This document shows, piece by piece, positions 35,207 through 51,074 of a stretch of 64,000 nt of DNA. Both the position numbers and the translations under genes were made by a program. How positions within the stretch are numbered: the stretch's first letter is position 1; each line of letters begins with the position of its first letter. The notes under the pieces were generated by a model. That model searched no databases. It saw only the letters and a list, made by a program, of their open reading frames with translations, and was not told where the DNA came from. Source of the DNA: Tetradesmus obliquus (Eukaryota > Chlorophyta > Chlorophyceae > Sphaeropleales > Scenedesmaceae); contig CP126201.1 in assembly GCA_030272155.1 (NCBI GenBank), forward strand, positions 4,066,501 to 4,130,500. Reading direction: 5' to 3'.

Positions 35207-35916
35207 GATCAGAAGCAGCAGCCGCAGCAGCCGCAGTTAAATCAGCAAACAAAGCATGCTCCTGGTACGCGTACGCCCATGGACTGCAGCCCTTCTGCTG
35301 TGATTGCTGCTACTGCTGCCGTCAGGTTATTGCAGCAGCAGCACTGCTGACAAATGAACAAATGCATGCCAGCGTGCAGGAGTGCTCGGCAATTCTTGCA
35401 TTGTGTTGCATGCTCCACACAAGTGCAGTGTGGGAATCTCAATCAGGAGCCACGTAGAGGCTCATATTTCTGTAGTGCCATCACCTTGGCTGGATCAAAG
35501 CCTGCAAAGGCTGCCTGATATGCCTTGCGCTTGGCCAGGATGGTGGCCCAGCTCAAACCAGCCTGCAAGGCACCAGCAACAGGGTTCGCAAGCAGAGGCA
35601 GCTGAAGCACCAAAGCAGAAGCAGCAGTACGAGCAGCGTTCAGCAGGTGCGGCACACTTTCTAGGTAGGGTGCTGCAGCTCAGGCGGGTCTGCAAGACAC
35701 AACAGTGCAATTGCACCGCCCTGCCTGTGCGCGACTAGCCACTCGAGGGGCGTGCAGAGCATGATGTGAAACTGAAAGCAAGTTGCTGTGCAGTTGTTTG
35801 TTACAAACTACTGCAACAGTTCTACAGCCTGCAGTGCTGTGCCTTGTAGCCTGCAGCAGCAGCAACAGCAGCAGTCGCAGCAGCAGCAGCGGCGGCAGCA
35901 GCAGCAGCAGCAGCGG

Positions 35917-35948
<32 letters not shown>

Positions 35949-36827
35949 GCGACGGCCGCACCTGTGCCCCCTCCAGCACCAGCAGCTCGAACAGCTTGTG
36001 GTCATCATGCAGCGGCCGGCCCCATTCCTCGTCATGGTACCTGCATGGCGCAGCAGACTCTTGTTTGACTGCAGGCCTGCAGCGTTGCGATAGCATGCTG
36101 GCACACAGTGCCGCTGCACTCTAGCTGTCCAGTGATGAGATAGGCTGTACTGGAAGCAAATGCATACCAATTCTCTGCATTATGTGCAGCTATGGTTGAT
36201 GTTGTGGAAGCGGCTGTTGCTGTTATGCTTGCAGGGGCCGGCCCCACTTCTGGTCATTGCACGTGCGTTGGCGCAGCAGACCGTCTGCTGCAAGGCTTGC
36301 AGTGGCAGAACAATGTGCTGGCGCTGTACAGAGCTGCACTCTTGTTGTGTACTGATGGCATGTGCTGTAGTTATAGACAGTGCTGTGCTTGGTGACGTTC
36401 TGCTTGATTTGCTGTTGTTTGTTCTTGCCAACACGCTGGGCGTGCGCAGCTCACCTTGTGTACTCTGCTGATGCGGCGCCGCGGTACATGCCCACCCATT
36501 TGCACCTGCACAAAGGCACTTGCTGCTGGGGAGCGCACCCAGTTGCTATTCTTGTCAACCAGCAATATTAGTCGATACATACCTGGACAAATCATCTGCT
36601 GTGTGTGCAGCAGGCGGGGCAGTAGCTGCTGCTGTAGCTGCTGCTCTTGCTGCTGGTGCTGCTGTAGCTGCTGCTGTTGCTTCCTTCGAACCAGTGGCCT
36701 CTACGGCGTCATCCAATGTGCGTTTGCTTGATTTGGTGCTGCGTGCTCGGCGAGATCGCTTCCTACTGGCCCCCTCTGGCACGCTCTGAGTGCCCTGGCG
36801 TTTGGGCTCGGACGAACAGCGCTTCAT
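33953..36827 (-). CDS. DNA-3-methyladenine glycosylase I (Tag family)
   Basis: Base-excision repair enzyme removing 3-methyladenine. Seven exons join in phase: 36583-36827, 36455-36505, 35962-36040, 35485-35562, 35034-35134, 34447-34563 and 33953-34244. The N-terminal extension is rich in Arg/Lys (RKRSRRARSTKSSKR), a probable nuclear signal, then Ala. The core follows the Tag family: RCKWV, YHDEEWGRPLHDDHKLFELL, LEGAQAGLSWATIL, AFAGFDPAKV, a helix ending HRGKLASAVKNAQ, WGFVPNSQP, SKALKQAGMNFVGPTTCYSF and VNDHTVDC. The zinc ligands known for bacterial Tag (Cys near the start, His in YHDEEW, His-x3-Cys near the end) are all present. The C-terminus is a Gln-rich tail. Intron 4 holds a 68-bp CAG tract abutting exon 5, and a degenerate exon 3 copy sits in intron 2. 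Confidence 0.93.
35138..35205. repeat. Pure CAG/CTG tract, about 22 units
   Basis: Uninterrupted CAG on + (CTG on the sense strand of the glycosylase gene), ending directly at the TAG acceptor of exon 5 at 35134. It thus serves as the pyrimidine-containing tract of a 3' splice site. A candidate for length polymorphism. Confidence 0.9.
36231..36297 (-). repeat. Degenerate copy of glycosylase exon 3 start
   Basis: About 67 bp resemble 36010-36083, which holds the acceptor and first residues of exon 3. The copy reads approximately CNDQKWGRPLQ against YHDEEWGRPLH, and its acceptor has decayed. It lies 190-220 bp upstream of exon 3 in intron 2. Confidence 0.75.
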
Positions 36828-37226
36828 GGTCCGCGTTGTGTACAGCAGCTTACCCAAATAACTGGTGTACAATGGTCTGACGTTGAGTGCCTGGAAGTGC
36901 AGTGCGCTTTTGCCACTCTTTCCAGTGCCAAAACACAGCACCCTGTACATGCGAACGTTGAGCTGCTTCAACAAGCACACATGAGTTATGCACGGCACTG
37001 TTTGAAGCTTTTGGTATGCACCGAGTTAATCGTTCAAGGCACCTACGAGTTTGCTGTGATTGACAAGTACACCAGCATGCTGCACCGAATCGACCGGCAC
37101 ATACTGTGCATTCAGGTCCTACTCAAGAAACAAAGCTGATGATTGCATAGTAACATGCTGATGAGCGTCTGAATGCGTGCAGCTCTGCGCGTGTCACTTC
37201 CCGCGCCCGCCTACTGCATGTGAACG
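36828..37226. promoter_or_regulatory. Short divergent promoter region
   Basis: Only 399 bp separate the ATGs of the glycosylase (-) and the SGNH esterase (+), so the two genes probably share a bidirectional promoter. No named motif is obvious. Confidence 0.45.
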
Positions 37227-40932
<3,706 letters not shown>

Positions 40933-42061
40933 CATGTTGTCAAGTTTTGGCTCTGATAACCTGTGAGATGCTGACCATTGGCAGTTTACAGTGAGTGCAG
41001 ATTGTTGTGGAAAAATATTGATGCGGGATGCAGGCTGGATATTGTGCGCACAGGCTGGGAATCACCACCTGCTGCAAAGGTGTAAGCAGCAGTAGCCTAG
41101 AGCATACTGCTAGCTGCTGGCACAGGTCAGCCCAGTGGCTGTGTCTGGCCACTTGCAATCGTGTGTGATGTCGAATGTGCCTGCTGGTGCACCATGCACT
41201 GTTCTAGGGTGCGACTGCAGCAACCGATGCACATATAGGGTTCGCTCAGTTGTGCTGTGTGTGGAGAGCCAGTAGGATTCCGCCCCCCCCCCCCCCACCC
41301 CTGGTGGAAAAACGATGCACATATGTGGCGGCTGGATTGGCACAGATTGGCGCAGTTTATGGTATACCTCACTGTGGTGATTCCCGCCATTTTTGCCTTT
41401 AGGTGTTATCCTGGCTGGCAGCGCAGCTGCTACCATAGCAACCAATTGGTCTTGCGAGATATCAACACGCATGGGGTTCACCGGTTCAACTGCAGAGCAG
41501 GCGCACAACTGGTCAAGGCTGGGCTGCGCAGCATGCTGTCAACATGGTGACACGGTATCATTTCGTTGCAACTTCTCAAAAAGCAGAGTTGGTGTTGCGC
41601 TACAGCCAATGAATACGCCTTGGCCAGGTGCATGCAATGCCGAAGATTCCTGAGCAAAGTGTGACAACCATGCGCACATGGAGCTGCAACACAAGCCGCA
41701 GCTTGCAAGGAGGGTATCATAATGCTGCACACGCAGGCGGTGTCAATCTGCAAGCATTTTCCCCAGAAATTGGCTTGCAGCAGCAGCTCATGCCGTCCAT
41801 CAACAATGGCTGCTGCTGCAGCCAATCGGTCATCTTGCTGCAGCGATGCCAGCTAGCTCCAGGCTATAAACCATACAATCAGCAGGCAGCCACCATCAGT
41901 GTGAAATAATATCATCCTACCCTCCAAGTGCAGCCACTTTCAATCAAGAATGTAAACGCAAGTTGAGTGAGTTATGTTGTGCTGTGTCGTGCATGTTTGA
42001 GCTGCAACGTTGCTGCTGCCGCAGCAACTCCAGCACAGCAACTGCTGCTGCTCCCTCCAAG

Positions 42062-42096
<35 letters not shown>

Positions 42097-43197
42097 ACCT
42101 TGTGAACGCCTGTACATGCGTTAAGTTGAACTTATTTTGTCTTATAGCTGCTGAGGCCTTCTGCCAGGCCCTGGCTGGCCTGAGGGCAGGAGCTATCCTC
42201 CTGCAAGGTCCTTCAGGGCAGAAGCATTTTGAGCAGTCATCCTACAACATGTGCCGTTAAATGGAAAGCCAGCCAGAACAGAGTTGATCGATCAGAGAAA
42301 CCATCAGTACGCTTCAGTGTATGTTCGGTGAATTGCCTCCACCTGAAGTGTAACCTGTAGCTGTTTGCACCACCAAAGGTAAGTTCGAGCGGGTATGTAG
42401 CCATACGCTGCATCGCTTCGTGTTGTTTTTCTTATTCAATCGTTGTGATGATATTGTTGCTGCTGTCGCAGCAGAAGATCAAGTGGCTGCTGCTGCCGCA
42501 GCAGCTCCTTTTGGTCACCGGCCAAATTGTCGGCTCGATGCAACATCCGACAGCTTCACAGCAATGTTGCTGCAATTTAATTGATTGATCGCGTCCTTGC
42601 TGACACTGGCAGTGCCCCAATCGTTAGCGACATTTTGCCGGGCCGGATTTATGCGCTTACAGATTAGCGCAGAAATCACCAAGACAGCAACATGCAACCA
42701 AACAAGCAAGCATCGCACTTTGTAAGCGCAGCCTCCAGGCAGCAGCAACAGCAGCAGCAACAAGGCAGTCCTCTTCTAGTCAAACTATTGTGCAGGTGCA
42801 ACCAATAAGTACTGTACAGGGCCCTTGAGGCTAGCTAATTTCAACTGCGCTGGCTGGTGCTGCCATGCCATGTTGGCATGTTGAACTGCCACACGGCAAG
42901 CCAACCACACGCACAGTCGCTGTCAGTACAGCAATCAAGCCTCCCAAAAGTTCCCTTGCTGTTTGTGCGCTATAGATTATGCATGGCATGCATATGCATA
43001 TGCACATCACAACTACAACATTACAACTATACCACTGATCATCAACCGACTGACTGACTGCAGTGACAGCTACCCGATTCACGAGCCCTGTTCCATACGT
43101 TATGTACATCAAAACAAGCCGCAGATGCTGTAGTATTTGCTATTTGTGACAGGCTGCCGGATGCCACTTGTTGTCAAGCCTACAAGCCTACGGCTTA
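40933..43197. other. Convergent spacer with a C homopolymer
   Basis: About 2.26 kb between two convergent genes. It holds a run of 14 C at 41283-41296, a CTG tract at 42063-42095 and scattered AT-richer stretches (42280-43000). No frame with recognisable domains; it should contain both 3' UTRs. Confidence 0.4.
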
Positions 43198-45492
43198 TTA
43201 CTTGCGCCCCAATTGGCTAACAACCTCCGGCTGGGGCGGCGGCTGCGCTGCAGGAGACTGCTGCCTCAGGCGGTTCAGCTTGGCAGTCGCATCGCTGATC
43301 ACACCCACAACGTGACCACTTTCCAGCACTTTCACGTACTGTGGGGCTTCTGTGATGTTGTCCGTGAGGTTGAACAAGCGGTACGGCCTCCATGTCTTTG
43401 CTGCTTCCACAGCACACGCCTCCCTCCATCCCGCCCTCCTGAAAGGATCCAGCTGATCCACCAGCTGGTGCAAGTTCCTGCCAGACTTCACACCATGAAC
43501 CTCGTCAAGTGCTGGGAAGTTCACACCAGGGGCCGGTGTGAAGTCAGCTGGGTGGAGAAGCTGGCGGAGGCCGCTGCAAGCCAGAGAGAGCAGGCTGCGC
43601 CTGCCTGTTACGATTGGCTGCTGCACTTCTGCTGCTGGTGCTGCAGTCAAAGGCTGCGTGCTGACAACAACTGGTACAGGCGGAGGCATTGTAGGGGCTG
43701 CTGCTGCAGCCACCGCAGCTCCAGCGCTCGCCTTTGCTGCTGCTGCCGCCGCTGCTGCTGCCGCCGCTGCTGCTGTTTGTGCTGACGGCACAGCAGCAGC
43801 TGGGGCTGCTGCAGCTGCTGGCTTAGCTGCAGGCACTGCTGCTGCTGGCACTGCTGCTGCTGCCGGCGCTGCTGCTGCTGCTGGCACTGCTGCTGCTGGC
43901 ACTGCTGCTCCGGGCAATGTTCCTGCCGGCACTGCCGCTGCTGGCACCGCTGCTGCTGCAGGCTTTGCTGTCGCAGCCGGCTGCACTGCCGGACGTGGCC
44001 TAGCAGGCAGCTTCACATTCATCTGTGCACGCAGCGCTGGCGGCGCGCCAGCTGGCGTGAAAATAACATCCGGGGGCACGGGCCTGGTGCGGTTGTCAAC
44101 CGTCATCGCCCGGGCCTGCTCCAATGTAACAACAGTAGCCGGCAGCGGCCTGGGAAGACCCTTGATGGCTGAGTCAGCTTGCATGTAAGCTGGCCTGTCA
44201 ATTCGTACATTGTAGCCGTCAATATCGATGGTGTTGTTGTGTGCTGCATTCCAGAACATGGCTCCGGCCAGGGCGCCGCCCGACTGTGCTGACTCCACCA
44301 GCATGTCGAATGCAACCTGTAGGGATGGGCGGGGTTGCGTAGGGCGGAGGGTTTCAGCATACTATGGTAGTACCTCCATACAGTAAGGTACAGGCAGACC
44401 AGCAAGAAGGCATTTGGTGTTGATGTTTCTGCTGTGCACACTGCAACTTGGCATTGGCACTGAGTGTATGCAACGGCAGCGCTGCTGCAGCGACTAACGC
44501 ACAAAAGGCGCACCCTCTGATGTCATGTCACAGCAACAGTACATGTTTGCGAACAACACAGCACACCAAGCCCACCTTGAAGAGCACTCGCTGCTGGTCC
44601 AGCGTCTTCTTGAACCACCACAGCACAAACAGCTGGCTTCAAGTGCAACACCATAATCCGAAACTTATGCAAATCTCATCCCCTCTCACCTTGAACAGCA
44701 CACGCTGCTGGTCTAGGGTCTTCTTGAACCAGGTGAGCCCAAACTCCTCAATGATGAGCGGCTTGTTCAGCACGTTTTTGGCCAGGAACTCGTGCAGCTG
44801 CAGTCAGGCAATAATGACAGCAGAAAGGCAGGCAGGCAGGCAGGCAGGCATGAGGACAGCGGGGTTTTAAGGTGCCCCTTGTAGGTGGGATGCGCGGGCG
44901 CACTGCAGTCACTGTGATGCTGGCAATGGCTGCTATAGCCAAATGCAGCAGTATGCTGCTACTGCAGCTGCAGCTGCGCCGGCTGCCCCTGTGGGCGCCT
45001 GAACAGCGGCTCTGCACTCGCAAGGATACAGCAACGCTCTCAGCACACACGAGCACACTATGTGGATGGCAGTACACACCTGCACGTAGTTCTTGAACCA
45101 GTTGACGTAGCAGGGCCAGTCGCAGTGGATCCAATTGGGCCAGTCACCCTGGGAACCTGCGGGTGGCAACCGTAAGGAAGCAGCAGCAGCAGCAGTGGCG
45201 GCAGGGAGGTGCATGTCAATGCACGCCTTGCATCATGTGTCATGCGTAAAACCAGGGTTTGAACACAGGTTCCTGGCTCATGAATCAGTCCTGCGGCTGG
45301 CAGCACATCAGCTGCAAGGCTGCAAGCATGCAACACGGTGTGCTACATGTCGCATACTGGCACCACGCACCTGACGGCCGTGGCAGCAGCTCCATGTGCC
45401 TCTCGTACACGTGGATGGAGGTGTAGTCCAGCTGAGGGATGGTGGAGATGGAGAACCAGTCCTCACCATCGCACTGCGCGCCAGGGCCTGAT

Positions 45493-45548
<56 letters not shown>

Positions 45549-45918
45549 AGTGCATGTCGGCATGGTTGCATGGTGGAGATGCAGAACCAGTCCTCGCCAT
45601 CACACTGCGCGCCAGGGGCTGCGGCAGCAGCAGCAGCAGCGATGAAAAGCGAGTGGCTTGAACACAGCACAACAGGTTTGTGGGAATGTACTGTAGCTCA
45701 TCAGGTTGAGAAGCATGAAATATCCACAACCTACTCAAACCCTACCCACCAGGGTTGTGCCAGTGCAGCAGTGTGCGCCTGTCCTCAACGAAGAAGCCCT
45801 CAGTGGCCGCCCCAATGAGGTGCAGCGGGTCGGCGGCGCGCAGGAAGCTGGCCATGTCTGACAGCCAGTCCTGGTGGATGGCCTGCTGGTACGGCTCGTT
45901 GCAGCCTGCAGGTTCGAC

Positions 45919-45953
<35 letters not shown>

Positions 45954-47036
45954 AATCATGTGTTAGTGTGGTTCAAGCACAAAGGGTCATGTCAGAGTGT
46001 AGGGTGTTCTGTTGCAGGACAGTAACTTGGGGCAGCAGGAGGCTGACATGTCAGCCAGCCAGTCCTGCCAGGGCTCATTGCAGCCTGGAAACAGCAGAAG
46101 CAGCAGCAGCAGCAGATGGGCCATACAACGCGCACTGGCAACTACGTAGCGAGTACCACCCACACAGCTGGTTAGCCCTGAAGCCATGCATCACCTTGTG
46201 ATGTTTTTGCAAGGTGGTATACTCACCTGGGCAGCGCGGCTCATTGAGCAGGCTCCAGCCGAAGATGTTTGGGTCATCTTTTGGGGCCAGCCCAGTGAGC
46301 GGGTTGACGCGGGAGATGAGGCCCCAGATGTGCAGCTTGAAAAGCGAGCGCGTGGCAGGGTCACGGTAGAAGTCCAAGATGTCCTTGCCCTCTGCAAGGT
46401 CGAGGGAATGCAACAGTGTTCATACACACTGCTACTGGAGCCCGGTGTAGGCATTCAGGTCGGGATGTCCTTGCCCTTCACATGAGAGTATGAACGCAAC
46501 ACGGACCATGCTGAATCTGCAGCATGTCAAGCAGGGATGTGATGTGCAGCCGCTAGGGAGCCTTGCAAGGTTGGCTGTAACAAGCCAGCTGGAACCCCTC
46601 GACGCCCGACCCTGACACAGTGACAGTTGCTGTTGTCTGCTGCTTGCAGCACTGCACAAGCCAGCATGAACTACGTCCTTACAGCCGCAAAACCTTCCCA
46701 GATCTCAGAGCCTACCCACCTGCTGTCCCCGTGGCCATGGCCAGAAAGTCCTCGGGCCCCTTGTACGCATTCCACAGGTTGCCCAGCGTGAGCAGCAGCA
46801 TGATGCCACGCGTCTTGCAGGACCACATGATGTAGTCCAGCCCAGCCAGCTGCCGAGCATCGTAGGTGGCAGCAGCCTTGGGCAGCGCGTCGTTGAACAT
46901 CCAGGTGCGGATTACTTGCAGGCCCAGCGCCTGGCAGCAGCAGCGGCGGCGGCGGCAACAGCAGCACGTAAGCAAACGTTTGATGTTGTTTGCCGGATGT
47001 TGAACATCCAGGTGCGCATTACTTGCAAGCCCAGCG

Positions 47037-47071
<35 letters not shown>

Positions 47072-48132
47072 GGCAGAGAGAAGCATGCGAGGGTGTGTGT
47101 CTGATATTGAACATCCAGGTGCGGATGACCTGCAGGCCGAGCGCCTGGAGGCAGCAGCAGCAGCAGCAGCAGCACCATCATCAGCAGCAGCATTAGAGAA
47201 TCGGGAGGAGGCGTGGCATTATGTGCTGAAAAACTGCACCTGGTGCAACTCACCGCCTACATAGCCGGAGACACTTTTACCGGGGTAGTGTGCCATGCAT
47301 GGGCTGAAGAATACAAAATACTGGGCAGTGTGCTGTGCTTGGGTTCAAAAGGCAGAACCCCAGGTCTCAAAACAGCCCGCTGTGCTCACCTGTGCTGCAT
47401 CCAGGAACTCGTCGATCTGCTCCCGCCCCCAGCTCAGCGTGTAAAAGTCGATGAACCAGTATGCGTTCGCGCCCACGTAGTAAAACGGCTTGCCGTTGTG
47501 AAACAGCCTGCTGCCGTTCCTCACCACAAATCCGCGCGCTGCTGCGGCAGCAGCGTCCTGAGTGTGGCTGCCGCTTGTGTTTGCTGCCATGGATTTGAGG
47601 TGTGCCATGGCACCATTCAGCATTGGATAAGGTGCAGCAGGGTCGGTGGGTACTGGGCCTAGCCCAGGGGGGTAAGGGAGGCTGCGGGAGCTTGCTGCTG
47701 CTGCTACTGCCGCTGAGGAGGCTGCGGCGGTAGAGACTGGCGTTGCTGCTTGTGCCGATGCATTTGCTTGCACCTGAGCAGCACTGGGGACTGCTGCAGA
47801 GGCTGCAGGTGCAGGAACTGCTGCTGCTGCTGCTGCTGCTCCTGGTAGGGGTGGGGTTGTAGATGCTGCTGGAGGGGTTGCAGGGGCAACTGGGGCTGCT
47901 GCTGCAGGAGCTGCATTGGGTGCAGCAGCAGCCGGCACGGCAGCAGCTGCAGTTGCATTGGCAGCGACTGTCTGTGCACCTGCAAGCGGTTGAATTGCAG
48001 TGTGAGCCTTTGATGGTGAAGCATTGGGTTAGTGATTAGTATCGTTGAAGGTTTAATGGTCTTACTTGCAGGGAGCGTCGCCACGTGCAGCACCAGCAGT
48101 GCCACTAGAGCGGCAGCAACATGGCGGGCCAT
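43198..48132 (-). CDS. Secreted GH5 mannanase-like glycoside hydrolase with long C-terminal extension
   Basis: Nine exons join in phase: 48066-48132, 47390-47979, 46720-46930, 46227-46391, 45750-45905, 45371-45487, 45080-45156, 44690-44797 and 43198-44316 (about 870 aa). Exon 1 is a signal peptide (ALVALLVLHVATLPA). An Ala/Pro-rich linker leads to the GH5 barrel: FHNGKPFYYVGANAYW, LGLQVIRTWMFND, LTLGNLWNAYKG, WSLLNEPRCPG (acid/base Glu), HVYERHMELLP and PLIIEEFGLTWF (nucleophile Glu). These motifs fit plant-type endo-beta-1,4-mannanases. After AGAMFWN the last exon continues with an Ala/Pro-rich stretch of about 150 residues and an unrecognised 100-residue tail. Likely acts on wall mannans. 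Several introns contain partial exon copies. Confidence 0.9.
44573..44617 (-). repeat. Copy of the 3' end of GH5 exon 8
   Basis: About 45 bp nearly identical to 44687-44733, including the FKKTLDQQRVLFK coding part and the donor side. It lies in intron 8 downstream of the real exon. Confidence 0.8.
44822..44850 (+). repeat. GGCA tetranucleotide repeat
   Basis: About six GGCA units within GH5 intron 7. Confidence 0.85.
45571..45622 (-). repeat. Copy of the 5' end of GH5 exon 6
   Basis: About 50 bp match 45441-45490 (GAQCDGEDWF followed by ISTM in place of ISTI), upstream of the real exon and separated from it by a CAG tract at 45491-45545. Confidence 0.85.
46047..46088 (-). repeat. Deleted copy of the 5' end of GH5 exon 5
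   Basis: Reads GCNEPWQDWLADM against the real GCNEPYQQAIHQDWLSDM, i.e. an in-frame internal loss, then diverges. It sits in intron 4 next to a CAG tract. Confidence 0.75.
46998..47149 (-). repeat. Two copies of the 5' end of GH5 exon 3
   Basis: Copies at 46998-47042 and 47107-47149 encode GLQVMRTWMFNIR and GLQVIRTWMFNIR, each preceded on the sense strand by a CTG tract and an AG acceptor, as is the real exon at 46930. They diverge right after MFN. Confidence 0.9.
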
Positions 48133-48789
48133 GCTGCGGCAAGCAGCAGGCACGATCGCCCGTATCCGCTGAGCAGCAATGTGCTTTGGCGTTGCGGCAG
48201 TGCTCAAGTAGAAAGTCGCGTGCGATGCAGCAGAAGGGGCTGCCAACGCTCGCTGAGCAACACGACCAGGAATAGCAGCACATGCACGCTACAGATATGG
48301 CTGCGAGTGCAAGGCGAAAGCCTAGGAGCATAGCAGTACCCACCCTTGAAGCATTTTCGCGGCTTCTGCTGGCACGATAGGAGACAGGTGACAGTTTGTG
48401 GTTACCTTGGATGTACTCATCGGTTGCCGCTGATCAACCGCCACCTTGACCGCGACACGACGTCGTGTGAATCATCTAAAAAGCACCCAACAGTATGTCA
48501 CAAGGCGTTTGAAGTGTTGGCTACTTCATCGAACGTGCGTCTGTCATCCGGTGGCGGGTGGCTGCAGCTGTAGCAGCTTAATCAGCGGGTGAATGTCAAG
48601 CCGACCTCAAGCGAGATTACAACTGAGCAACGTGTTGAGTATGCTCTCCACTGTGTTTCAGGGCAGGCCTGTGCACCTCTTCACACGCCAAGGTTCACTG
48701 GGATAGCAGTTCCGCTTGGTATGCGAGCCAACAGCAAAGGGCCCTCACCGCTGTGATATTTCACCTCAGATCGCGCTATTCGTGTGTCC
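48133..48789. promoter_or_regulatory. Divergent spacer between GH5 gene and repeat-family member C
   Basis: About 660 bp separating the two ATGs. It contains the repeat-family upstream element at 48679-48698. I see no coding signal. Confidence 0.45.
48679..48698 (+). promoter_or_regulatory. Repeat-family upstream element, copy C
   Basis: CTTCACACGCCAAGGTTCAC ends 92 bp before the ATG of member C. It matches elements before members D, E and F at similar distances. Confidence 0.5.
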
Positions 48790-50580
48790 ATGTCTGGCGA
48801 CACAGAAGTGTTCGATGTCTTGCCATTCTGCTGCCAGCAGCTGGGCCTGCAGGGCCTGGCCTGCCTGGCAGCCAGCAGCAGGCAGATGAGGACCATCAGC
48901 CTTGGAATGCTGCCCAAGGATGGCAGCATGCTGCTGGGTGCACTGGAGGCAGCTGCTGCGGCAGCTGCAGCAGCAGCAGCAGCAGCAGTGACAGCAGACG
49001 AGACACCACATGCAGCCCTTTCTGGGGCTAGCAGGGCCGACAAGGCAGTGCAGCAGCACTTGCAGGCAGTCACCTGGCTGCTGGGTCACACAACCACAGC
49101 AGCAGCAGCAGCAGCAGCAGCTGCGGGTGTAGCGGAGCGCGTACTGCAGGTACCAGCTGTGCCTCTGCACTGGGCGAAGCAGCTGCTGGCAGCTGGCATG
49201 ACAGTGACCTACGCACAGCTGCTGCATGCAGCACACAGCATGGTGGCAGGAATGGAGATGTGGGTGCAGACACAGCAGGAGCTGGGCTTGCTAAGCGACA
49301 TCCCGCAAGCTGCAGTGACCATCTGCTGCCCACCAGAGGTGAGTGCTGGAGCGCATGCAGCTGCTTGGCCAACAGTCGGCAAGGCAGGCAGTGCCGAGGT
49401 GTGCATTGCAGCTGCTTAGCTAACAGTCGGCAGGGCAGTGACGAGGCTGTGCACAGCTGAGCATGACAATGCTGGCAGCATGGAAGTGACCAGTTGGTGC
49501 ATTGAGCAGTGCCTGCTGCAGGACAGACGTAGCACAAGACAATTCGTTTGCCGTCATCAACACCTTGTTGTTGTGTGCTGCGGTCGTTGATTTGTTCAGC
49601 CTGCGCTTCCTGTCCTTGATACATGTTCTGTGTGTGAGCGGAGCATGTAATGTTTTTAATGTAGTGTTCCCTGTTTGCCGCAGCCGGCCTTTTGCCACCA
49701 GATCGACGTGCTGCAGCAAAACAGTACGCCTGACCTGCTGCAGCTGGCCATGAACTGCAGCATGCACACAGCAGCAGAAGCAGCAGCGCACAGCTTGCCA
49801 GAGCAGCTGGAGCCGCAGCTGCTGCGCAAGCTGCTGATGACAGCAGCCAAGCGCCAGCATGCACGCGCAGCCAGCCGCATGCTGCAGTTGGAAGCAGCGC
49901 GGCAACACATGGACGCACCCACACTAGCAACACTGCTCAGGATGCTGACTGCTGCAGAGCCAGGTCCCACAACTACTGCATTGGACGCACAGCTATCCTT
50001 GCTGTTGCACCTGTTTGGCCTGGCAGCAGAAGGCATGGGCAGTGATGGGGTCCTGCAGCTGTTTCAGGCAGCTGTGCAGCTTGACGCGTACCGTTGCACA
50101 TGGATGATGATGCGGCTGCCTGCGGTCAAGCAGCTCAGCATTGACGTTGTTGAGCAGCTGCTGCAGACAACCGTGCCGAATGGCGGGCAATGCGCAGGGC
50201 TGCTGCTGACGCTGCCTGCAGTCGTGGAGCTCGCCACTGGCGCTGTAGAGCAGCTGCTGCGAGGAGTTTTGCTTCGCAACATGCACACATGTGCCACACT
50301 TTTGCTGTCGCTGCCTGCAGCCCAGCAGCTTAGCAGCAATGTTGTACAGCAGCTGCTGCAGCAGGCGGCAGAGATAGATAGCCCTGTATCTATCAGGCAG
50401 CTGTGCCGGCTGCCAGCAGCAGCACAGCTCAGCACAGGTGCTGTGCAACAGCTGCTGCAGCGGAGCAGTGCTGAATGCGCGGCGCAGCTGCTGCGCAGCA
50501 TCCCTGCTGAGCTGGCGTGCTGCTCGCAGCTTGCACATGTAGGAGTGTCGGCAGACAGCAGTGCTGGCAGCACGCACTAG
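48790..50580 (+). CDS. F-box-like/33-residue repeat protein, member C (short, intact)
   Basis: Two exons: 48790-49338 (183 codons) and 49684-50580, joined by a GTGAGT...GCAG intron of 345 bp, giving 481 aa. The N-terminus (FDVLPFCCQQLGLQGLACL then AASSRQMRTISLGML) has the hydrophobic spacing of an F-box. A variable Ala-rich segment and a helical block (WLLGHTTTA, VPLHWAKQLLAAGM) follow. Exon 2 has LEPQLLRKLLMTAAKRQHA, then about five 33-residue repeats with conserved LPA, QLL and Cys positions, and the C-terminal cap shared with D and F (ELACCSQLA). No stops or frameshifts. F-box assignment is my inference; if right it could act as a ubiquitin-ligase adaptor with the repeats binding a target. 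Confidence 0.75.
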
Positions 50581-51074
50581 CTACTGGCAGTGTGATCACA
50601 CCTCATCAGCGCATGTCTTGGGAAGACTTGCTAGCACGGTGCCCTGCAGTTGCTGATGTTTCCTGTTGTCACTTGACTACTTCATTGCAGCATTCGCATT
50701 TGTCAGCGGGTCACACAAATAAGGAATTACATGGCACAGCAGCAGGTAATGGTTGGCCCAATCAATGTGTGCTTGCAGTGCGGCGCACTGCATTATATTC
50801 TGTGTTTGTTGCTGCACCCTCAATCCACATGGTCGCTGCTACATTGGAAGATTATCATGCGTGCTGCGTGGGGGTACCTCCATGCAGCCCCAACATGCCG
50901 CCTTGTTTGCAACCTTGTTGAAGTTGTTTCGGTTGGCACCGCATGCCACAGTAGCGGAGCCTTGGAACCTGCAGCCGAGCCTTGTTCTTGAAGTTGTTTG
51001 GTACTGCATCTCACAGTGCGGAGCTAGGAGTGTGCTGTGCTGCGCGCAGCAGTGTTGCCTGGCAGCTGCATCAA
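50581..51074 (+). repeat. Conserved 3' flank of the repeat family, copy C
   Basis: A block around 50620-50830 (GACTTGCTAGCACGGTGCC, then ATGGCACAGCAGCAGGTAAT and TTCTGTGTTTGTTGCTGCA) recurs downstream of D (55080-55360) and E (58745-58985) and more weakly after F. It contains no long frame and is probably a duplicated 3' UTR plus spacer. Confidence 0.65.

Noticed and set aside
43538-44188. 216-residue plus-strand Ala/Gly frame
   Set aside because: It is the complement of the Ala/Pro-rich coding region of the GH5 gene, which has a full set of in-phase exons on the other strand.
49070-49933. 287-residue minus-strand frame opposite member C
   Set aside because: It runs across exon 1, intron and exon 2 of member C; composition (Leu/Cys/Ala) follows from antisense reading of the repeat codons.
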